DNA of 18,632 bases, taken from assembly GCA_018262455.1 (NCBI GenBank), contig JAGSPR010000081.1, forward strand, positions 1 to 18,632, given 5' to 3'. The translations under genes and the position numbers were made by a program. Source of the DNA: Deltaproteobacteria bacterium (lineage in GTDB: Bacteria > Myxococcota > Polyangia > Haliangiales > Haliangiaceae). This document shows positions 13,687 through 18,632 of this stretch, one piece after another. The notes below the pieces were generated by a model. The model saw nothing but the letters and a program-made list of their open reading frames with translations. It searched no databases and had not been told where the DNA came from. The first letter of the stretch is position 1. Each line of letters begins with the position of its first letter.

Positions 13687-15159
13687 ATGCGTTCGTGTGC
13701 GGCGTTGGCCATTCTCGCGATGACAGCGACCTCGCATGCCGAACCGCCTCCCGACCAGGCTGCCGAACACCCTGCGCCAAGCTCCGAGCAGCATGGGGAT
13801 CACGAGCACGAGGAGAGCTACGGCCTGATGGCCGCCGAGAACGCCGCGTTCCTCATCGGAGGAACGATCTGGTACTGGCAGACGGCCTCCGCTCAAAAAC
13901 CGGACTGGGCGTTGGGCTGGGACCGCCCGAGCTGGAAGCACAAGCTGACGTCGCTCGATTCGTTTCGCTTCGACAGCAACATGCTCTGGACCAACTCGTT
14001 CGGCCACACCACCCAGGCGGCCTTCGCGTATCAGATCAATCGCGGCAACGGCCTCGGTTTCACCGGCGCGGTCGTGGGCAACACGGCGTTCGCGCTGGTG
14101 TGGGAATACGTCGTCGAGTATCGCGAATATCCTTCGATCAACGACCTCGTCATCAACGTGGTGTCCGGCCCCGCGTTCGGCGAGCCGACGTGGCAGATCG
14201 GCCGCTACTTCCGGACCGGCCCGAAGACCATGACCAACGAGCTCCTGGCGGCCGCGTTCTCGCCGTTCGAGGGCCTCGATCATCGCATCAACCACCGCGC
14301 CTGGCGGAGCATGGTACGGCCGTGGCATCGGTTCCGCGTCTGGGGTGGGGCGGGCGCCACCGAGTTCCCGAGCGAGAGCCGGATCGACGCGATCCTCGGC
14401 GCCGATCTCGAGGTCATGTCGAGCGCGATCCCCGGCACGCGCGGTTGGACCCGGGTCGCGCCCGGCGCATCGAGCCGCATCACTGGGCTCACGCGGTTCG
14501 GTGAGGCCGGGAACCATGGCGGACGGCTTCACACGCGCGTGTCGCTCGCGGGCTATCAGCAACGCGCGATCGATGATGAGGGGCTCGGGCGCAGCGTGTT
14601 TGTCGGCGTCGGGACCGGCATGACGTACGAGAGCAGCAAGCTCTCGAACGAGCGCGATCAGCTGGTGGCGTATCACCTGATCGGCCCGCAATTCGAAGTT
14701 GAGGTCCGCACGCGCGACCTCGTGCTCGGCTATCAGGCTGCGGCCTACGCCGACTTCGGACTGGTCGACGCGTTCGCCATGGGGAAGCTGCCGATCCTCG
14801 ATCCGTCTCCACCGTGGGATTCGCCGCTCGTCGCGCACGGCTACTATTTCGGCCTCGGCGGCTCGGTCTGGAATCGGTTGTACGTCGATCGAGATCGGTG
14901 GCGTGTCGACCTCGAGACCAATGCCCATCACCTGTGGTCGATCGACAGTCATCAGCAAGACCGAGGGGACGTCGAGTCTCCCAAGGACCTCGTGGATACC
15001 CGGATCTACGGACGGTTGCGGCTCGGCTACGCGCTCGCTCCCAACGGGCCGGTGGCCGAGGGGCTCCTGGACTTTGCGGTCCGGCGCGGCACGGTCGGCG
15101 ACCTCGAACGTCACGAGCTCGAGCGTCGATTCGGCGCGCAGCTCACCCTGCCCTGGTGA
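13687..15159 (+). CDS. DUF3943 domain protein, probable outer-membrane
   Basis: 490-residue exported protein with a signal peptide (1-18, cleavage after SHA). A Pro/His-rich stretch (EQHGDHEHEE, about 34-43) is followed by the DUF3943 core at about 79-177: WKHKLTSLDSFRFDSNMLWTN, then the Gly-rich NRGNGLGFTG, LVWEYVVEYREYPSINDL (138-154) and AFGEPTWQIGRYFR. The remaining 300 residues alternate aromatic and polar residues as in beta-strands and end in LTLPW, consistent with an outer-membrane barrel. The biochemical role of DUF3943 is unknown. The His-rich N-terminus could bind metal, but this is speculation. ATG 13687 is fixed by the signal peptide; an in-frame ATG at 13639 is less likely. It is transcribed alone, divergent from the small barrel gene. 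Confidence 0.87.
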   Translation: MRSCAALAILAMTATSHAEPPPDQAAEHPAPSSEQHGDHEHEESYGLMAAENAAFLIGGTIWYWQTASAQKPDWALGWDRPSWKHKLTSLDSFRFDSNMLWTNSFGHTTQAAFAYQINRGNGLGFTGAVVGNTAFALVWEYVVEYREYPSINDLVINVVSGPAFGEPTWQIGRYFRTGPKTMTNELLAAAFSPFEGLDHRINHRAWRSMVRPWHRFRVWGGAGATEFPSESRIDAILGADLEVMSSAIPGTRGWTRVAPGASSRITGLTRFGEAGNHGGRLHTRVSLAGYQQRAIDDEGLGRSVFVGVGTGMTYESSKLSNERDQLVAYHLIGPQFEVEVRTRDLVLGYQAAAYADFGLVDAFAMGKLPILDPSPPWDSPLVAHGYYFGLGGSVWNRLYVDRDRWRVDLETNAHHLWSIDSHQQDRGDVESPKDLVDTRIYGRLRLGYALAPNGPVAEGLLDFAVRRGTVGDLERHELERRFGAQLTLPW

Positions 15160-15237
15160 TCGTCGGCATGAGTCTAAGTATTATCCATGGGTTACCTCCA
15201 GGACGCATCGCACCCCACCCACTTGGCTGGTTTCCAT

Positions 15238-15269
15238 GGAACCGCTCGGCACACCTGCGTGTGTAACGT
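15238..15269 (+). promoter_or_regulatory. Candidate ECF-type or leaderless promoter of the sigma factor gene
   Basis: GGAACC (15238-15243) followed 17 bases later by GTGTAA (15261-15266) resembles ECF promoters (GGAAC, then a -10 containing TAA) and suggests autoregulation. TAACGT (15264-15269) ends 5 bases before ATG 15275, giving a leaderless mRNA. The GGAACC forms part of a near-palindrome around TCCATGGA. A TATTAT at 15179-15184 is an alternative, longer-leader promoter. Confidence 0.4.
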
Positions 15270-15274
15270 GAACG

Positions 15275-15877
15275 ATGGGACGAGCCTCGACCTCACTGCG
15301 CTCCGCGCGGGCATCCCGTGGCGAGCTGGACGACCTCACCCTGCGCAGAGCACAACAAGGTGAGCGAGCCGCGCTCGATCAACTCGTCGAGCGATATCAC
15401 CCGATGGTCCACGCGCTCGTCTGGCGGATGGCCTGCGCTCGAGGCGAGAGCCACGTCGCGGACCTCGTCCAGGACTCGCTGATTCGCGTGCTCCAGAACA
15501 TCTCGCGCTTCGATCCGGTTGGCCCGGCGCGACTCTCGACCTGGATCCTGACGATCACGACGCGCGTCGTCCTCAACGATCGCCGGCGCGACTCGTCGCG
15601 AGCCGTCAAGCTCGAGCCCTCGACCTACCTCGATCCAGCCACCGCGGTTGCCGAGCTCGAGATCGGCACGGCGATCGCCAAGGCCGTCCTCGAGCTCCCG
15701 GAACCCCAACGCATCGCCTTCGTCCTTCGCGAGTACCACGACCTCGACTACGGCGAGATCGCGAAGGTGCTCGAGGTCGACGTCGGCACGGTGAAATCCC
15801 GGCTCTCCCGCGCCCGAGCCGCCGTCCGCGACACGCTCCTGCGCGCACACCCCGATCACTTCCGAGGTGCCCGATGA
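15275..15877 (+). CDS. RNA polymerase sigma factor, ECF subfamily
   Basis: 200-residue extracytoplasmic-function sigma factor. Region 2 runs about residues 34-105 (LDQLVERYHPMVHALVW, then VADLVQDSLIRVLQNISRF, then LSTWILTITTRVVLNDRRR), binding core polymerase and the -10 element. Region 4 runs about 140-186 (LPEPQRIAFVLREYHDLDYGEIAKVLEVDVGTVKSRLSRARAAVRD), a helix-turn-helix for the -35 element. There is no region 1.1 or 3, as expected. The first 16 residues are an Arg/Ser-rich extension. No Shine-Dalgarno is present and no alternative in-frame start was seen. The stop overlaps the next start in ATGA, so the membrane partner is co-translated and presumably controls this sigma factor. Fold identification is very secure; the regulon is unknown. 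Confidence 0.95.
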   Translation: MGRASTSLRSARASRGELDDLTLRRAQQGERAALDQLVERYHPMVHALVWRMACARGESHVADLVQDSLIRVLQNISRFDPVGPARLSTWILTITTRVVLNDRRRDSSRAVKLEPSTYLDPATAVAELEIGTAIAKAVLELPEPQRIAFVLREYHDLDYGEIAKVLEVDVGTVKSRLSRARAAVRDTLLRAHPDHFRGAR

Positions 15878-16761
15878 CTGACCACCGCGATGACGCAGGC
15901 GAAGACGCACTCGCCGGAATCGATCTGCACGCGTGGCGCGTGCCGCCGCCCGCCGCCGTCGATCGTCCGTCGCTCCTCGTGCGTGGCCTTTCACCGGCTG
16001 CAACTCCGGCGAAGCGTCCACGCATCGGCTGGATCATGGCCGCCATCGTGCTCCTCAACGCCGCGATCGCGACCCTCATCGTGATCCTCCTCGCGCGCTC
16101 TCCAGGGACGCAGCCAACCGTGGCCGTCCAGCCGGCCGGCGGTGGCCCCATCGATCCTCGGGTGCACGATCTGCTCCAGCGTCTCGAGCAGGAACAGCGC
16201 GCGCTCGAACGCAAGCTCGCCGAGATCCAGGAGCTGCGCGCGCTCGTCGTCGAGCTCTCGGAGAAAGTTCGTCGCTACGAGCAGCAAGACGGCCGGCGCG
16301 ATCGCACCGTGCCGAAGCAACCCGCTCGCCCGGCCCCGGAGCGGATCGATCGTCCGCTCATCGATCCCTACGACACGGCCAGGCCCGGTTCGTGCGACGA
16401 GGTCTCCTGCGTGCTGACGAACTACGAGGGTACGTGCTGCGCGAAGTTCCGCTCGCCGCGCGCGCCGATCACCGACAAGAACCCACCGACGAACGGCGTG
16501 CCCGACACGCTTGACCGCCAGTCGGCATCGAATGGCGTCGCGTCGGTGAAACCGCGGGTCGCGGCATGCGCCGCCCACTCGACGGCGAGGGGCATGGTCA
16601 AAGTCCGGATCCAGGTCGGCGCGGACGGTCTCGTCACGAACGTGTCCGTCGAGGACATGCCCGACGTTGCGCTCGGCGCGTGTGTTGCGGCCGCCGTCCA
16701 GCGGGCGGTCTTTCCACGGACGCAGCACGGCGGCGTGTTCAGCTACCCCTTCGTGTTCTGA
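15874..16761 (+). CDS. ECF-associated membrane protein with coiled coil and AgmX/PglI-type C-terminus, probable sigma regulator
   Basis: 295-residue single-pass inner-membrane protein. Residues 1-50 are cytoplasmic, with ALAGIDLHAWRVPPPA (12-27) the only motif-like part. A transmembrane helix runs 52-74. A periplasmic coiled coil follows at about 96-137 (Gln/Glu/Leu/Arg heptads), then a linker with Cys cluster C174, C179, C188, C189 (CDEVSC and GTCCAKF). A TonB-like AgmX/PglI C-terminal domain spans about 228-295 (MVKVRIQVGADGLVTNVSVED, ending FSYPFVF). No HxxxCxxC zinc anti-sigma motif is present. The ATGA overlap with the sigma gene and the cytoplasm-to-periplasm layout suggest a non-classical anti-sigma factor or signal transducer; this is inference. 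Its 3' end overlaps the remnant on the other strand by 19 bases. Confidence 0.85.
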   Translation: MTDHRDDAGEDALAGIDLHAWRVPPPAAVDRPSLLVRGLSPAATPAKRPRIGWIMAAIVLLNAAIATLIVILLARSPGTQPTVAVQPAGGGPIDPRVHDLLQRLEQEQRALERKLAEIQELRALVVELSEKVRRYEQQDGRRDRTVPKQPARPAPERIDRPLIDPYDTARPGSCDEVSCVLTNYEGTCCAKFRSPRAPITDKNPPTNGVPDTLDRQSASNGVASVKPRVAACAAHSTARGMVKVRIQVGADGLVTNVSVEDMPDVALGACVAAAVQRAVFPRTQHGGVFSYPFVF

Positions 16762-17111
16762 CCGTGATCTTGCCCCACGGCTCGTCGCCGCACGAACGAA
16801 AGCAATCCGACGTCGCGGTCCCCCGTGACGTCGTGGAGGTCGACCGTCGCGCCTCCGAGGTAGTTGAAGTCCGTACCCTCGGCAAACCGTTCGAGATCGA
16901 TCCTGACGTCGGTGAACTCCGAGATGACGGACAGCGAGAACGCGCCCGCCGCGCAGCTGTAACGGTGTTCGAAGCGGTCCCCATCCGGGGTGGGCACGTT
17001 GGCGTGCACCTGCTCGCCCGAGTTGCAGCCGTCGCTGCCCGAGGTGGGCCAACGACCAGAGATCGCGCCTCCGGTCGCCGGTCGCTTTGTGTCGACGCGG
17101 AGTGCGACACT
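16743..17111 (-). pseudogene. 5'-truncated remnant of a secreted-protein gene (or a poorly defined small gene)
   Basis: In the 500-base gap between plus-strand genes, the minus strand holds about 122 codons with coding-like composition (third positions nearly all G or C) and a protein-like sequence: SGRWPTSGSDGCNSGEQ, FEHRYSCAAGAFSLSV, then TDVRIDLERF and ATVDLHDVTGD. The paired Cys and alternating strands resemble immunoglobulin-like modules of myxobacterial lipoproteins. The frame stays open to an ATG at 17258, but the part before 17111 looks like shadow sequence and has no signal peptide. I read it as a gene fragment that lost its 5' end; a genuine 171-residue cytoplasmic protein is the alternative. 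Confidence 0.45.
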
Positions 17112-17261
17112 TGCTCCCGGACAGCGTCCGGAACCACCATGAGGTTTCTGATGAACTGCGGGAAGCTCGACCAGTCCAGCGAGCTCGAGCGAGAGAACGA
17201 GGCGCACGGGTGGGACGTGCACGGGTGCGACGTGCGGAAACGCGCGCACGACGGCCACCGC

Positions 17262-17810
17262 ATGAGGATGGCACTACTCGTGCTTGTGGCCGTGCTCGGC
17301 TGCGGAGGCGGCGGCACCGGCAAAGCGCGCCAGCTCTGCGAGCGAGCTGCCAAGCTGTGCGGCGAGCCCACATCCGCCAAGGAGCTCGACGAGTGCGCGG
17401 CGGAGTTCCCGGAGCTCAAGCAGCTGGTCGGAGAGGACGTCGCAGGCCGGTTCCTGACCTGCGGGATCGAGGCGGAGAGCTGCATCGAGATCGTTGGCTG
17501 CGCCAGCGGCTTGATCGCGAACCTGGGAGAGGACGCGGAGCGCGGCTTCGACAAGATGTTCCCGATGTCGAAGCGGACGGGCGCCGGCCGGCACGATCGC
17601 GCCGATGACCGCCTACCCGCCGAGTGCAAACGCGCCGATGAAGTGTGTGCGCCGGACGAGCCGTTCGCGCGCTCCAAGTGCAAGGAGATGGTCGGCAACA
17701 TCAGGGCCGACGAGGTGAACAAGCGAAAGCTCGTGCGCTGTTACCAGAAGGCGAACAACTGCTTCGCCTTCGCGGAGTGCACGAACGACATGTGGTTCGA
17801 ACTCCACTGA
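17262..17810 (+). CDS. Lipoprotein with two six-cysteine repeats, unknown function
   Basis: 182-residue predicted lipoprotein: short signal MRMALLVLVAVLGC with Cys14, then a Gly-rich spacer. The mature part is two copies of a six-Cys unit: C26, C33, C45, C67, C74, C80 and C122, C129, C140, C160, C167, C173. The spacings are 7-12-22-7-6 and 7-11-20-7-6. The copies also share residues (CERAAKLC and CKRADEVC). A charged linker (residues 92-118, KRTGAGRHDRADDR) separates them. All 12 Cys can form disulfides within repeats, so an exported, disulfide-stabilised protein is likely. No named family is recognised. ATG 17262 is chosen for the signal peptide; ATG 17268 is nearly as good. The frame is open far upstream, but without signal or protein-like sequence. 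Confidence 0.8.
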   Translation: MRMALLVLVAVLGCGGGGTGKARQLCERAAKLCGEPTSAKELDECAAEFPELKQLVGEDVAGRFLTCGIEAESCIEIVGCASGLIANLGEDAERGFDKMFPMSKRTGAGRHDRADDRLPAECKRADEVCAPDEPFARSKCKEMVGNIRADEVNKRKLVRCYQKANNCFAFAECTNDMWFELH

Positions 17811-17989
17811 CCGCGTCTGCCCGCCTGCGCGCTCCCTTGTCCGAGTCGAACAAGCCCGCGGTCACAGGTCCGCAGGGTGACGAGCCGAAACGCGACCGGC
17901 GAGCAGTCGGGCAGCATGCGCCCCCGAGCGTCTTCGCAAGGTCGTCGCCGAAGAGCATCATGGAGCGATCTTGCGAATCCGCGTAGCTG

Positions 17990-18021
17990 CGTGATCGTGC
18001 GTTGATCGATCCTCGATCACG
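17990..18021. terminator. Inverted repeat between convergent genes
   Basis: CGTGATCG (17990-17997) and CGATCACG (18014-18021), perfect 8-bp arms with 16 bases between, 18 bases past the stop of the small minus-strand lipoprotein gene. There is no T-run; terminator or protein site cannot be told apart. Nothing else is recognised in 17811-18039. Confidence 0.3.
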
Positions 18022-18039
18022 TGCGAGGTCCGGCGGCAA

Positions 18040-18222
18040 TCACGATGCATTCGCCCCACTGCCGCGACCTTGTGCCGGCGGCGTCGACGTCGGCGAGGGC
18101 TCCTGTGGCGGAACCGGTTGGGCGCACGCACAGGGTCGCACCACCGCGGAGTGATCCGGCGGCGGTGGCATCGACGAAAGACACCCGGTCAGCAACGCGG
18201 CGACGACGCATGCTCGGTACAT
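18040..18222 (-). CDS. Small proline-rich lipoprotein
   Basis: 60-residue predicted lipoprotein, too short to be found by length alone. MYRACVVAALLTGC is a compact signal with a perfect lipobox (LTGC, Cys14). The rest is low-complexity and Pro/Ser-rich (SSMPPPPDHS, PVPPQEPSPTSTPP) with one CAC pair (C31, C33). Such short Pro-rich lipoproteins are common in myxobacteria and have no assigned function. The frame is open upstream to 18627, but that part shows neither signal nor conserved sequence. There is no Shine-Dalgarno or promoter match. A chance lipobox in a shadow frame is possible. Confidence 0.5.
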   Translation of the reverse strand: MYRACVVAALLTGCLSSMPPPPDHSAVVRPCACAQPVPPQEPSPTSTPPAQGRGSGANAS

Positions 18223-18632
18223 GAACCGCGGACACTGCCGCGCGCTGGGAGTTGCGATCCTGGTTGCAGGACGACCCACGAGACTCTCGAGCAATCCGGG
18301 GAACGATGGCACCTTCCGAGGTCCGTCGAGAGTTGTGCGGAACGGCTCACGATCGGTCTCCGGCAGGCCGGCGGGCCCAACGTCGCTCCCCATCGCGCCG
18401 CCGCACTCAGCGCCGGATGCGATCGGCAGAGCAAGCACTGCGGCACGGCTGTGTGCCCGACCACCGAGATCACGGCCGACCACGGGAGCGTGGTGGCTAT
18501 CGGAGTTGCTGGCCAGGCCGCTAGCCATCAGCGCCCCCATGCGCGATGGCAACGATAACACCGCGATGCTCGATCGTCCGCGCGGCACGTCGGTTGCGTT
18601 CGGGCCACCTGTGAAATCGATCGACACGACGA
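18223..18632. other. About 400 bases with no recognisable gene
   Basis: All frames give Arg/Pro/Ser-rich, low-complexity translations without signal peptides or known motifs. I see no RNA gene or repeat. A gene may begin beyond the right edge. Confidence 0.5.

Noticed and set aside
13666..15114. 482-codon minus-strand frame opposite the DUF3943 gene
   Set aside because: Low-complexity charged translation; the plus strand has the signal peptide and the domain.
15991..17373. 460-codon minus-strand frame opposite the ECF partner
   Set aside because: Spans real genes antisense and has no protein-like features.
1..18632. tRNA, rRNA, insertion sequence or prophage
   Set aside because: No cloverleaf, rRNA-like stretch, transposase or terminal inverted repeats seen on reading both strands; a computed scan was not possible.

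Overview
The window is GC-rich bacterial chromosome with coding third positions mostly G or C. Several features point to a myxobacterium (Myxococcota, perhaps a Haliangiales/Kofleriaceae-like lineage): many lipoproteins, a fibro-slime domain, a MYXO-CTERM-like sorting tail, an AgmX/PglI (TonB-like) C-terminal domain on the partner of an ECF sigma factor, a DUF3943 outer-membrane protein, and Cys-rich secreted proteins of no known function. This placement is inferred from gene content; no rRNA or other taxonomic marker is present. I found no tRNA, rRNA, CRISPR array, insertion sequence or prophage gene.

Layout. Positions 110-3772 (minus strand) hold housekeeping genes: thymidine kinase, a Pit phosphate transporter with its DUF47/PhoU-like partner, and a saccharopine-dehydrogenase-like oxidoreductase. 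A divergent Nudix hydrolase (3833-4450) faces an orphan Eco57I/TaqI-like adenine methyltransferase (4466-6196). Positions 6353-11858 are mostly envelope genes: a DUF2846-like lipoprotein, a three-helix membrane protein, a large secreted protein with a C-terminal anchor, a glycoside-hydrolase-like lipoprotein followed by a fibro-slime lipoprotein, and a membrane or envelope protein whose C-terminal 36 codons recur as an isolated remnant at 6869-6979. Positions 12067-15159 encode an exonuclease/endonuclease/phosphatase lipoprotein overlapping a beta-barrel-like protein, then the divergent DUF3943 protein. Positions 15275-16761 are an ECF sigma factor translationally coupled to a membrane partner with no zinc finger. 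The right end holds a second gene remnant, a lipoprotein built from two six-cysteine repeats, a 60-residue lipoprotein and about 400 bases with nothing recognisable.

The most interesting observations concern promoters and duplications. Two lipoprotein genes carry textbook -24/-12 (sigma-54) elements at an identical distance from the start codon, predicting leaders of about 2 nucleotides. The DUF3943 gene has a weaker copy at the same distance. Five other genes carry a TANNNT -10 element 5 or 6 nucleotides before the start codon, the arrangement typical of leaderless mRNAs. Together with the scarcity of Shine-Dalgarno sequences, this suggests leaderless or near-leaderless expression is common here. 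No complete new multi-gene defence or biosynthetic system is evident. The best system-level candidates are the zinc-free ECF/partner pair and the sigma-54-linked surface glycoside-hydrolase/fibro-slime pair.
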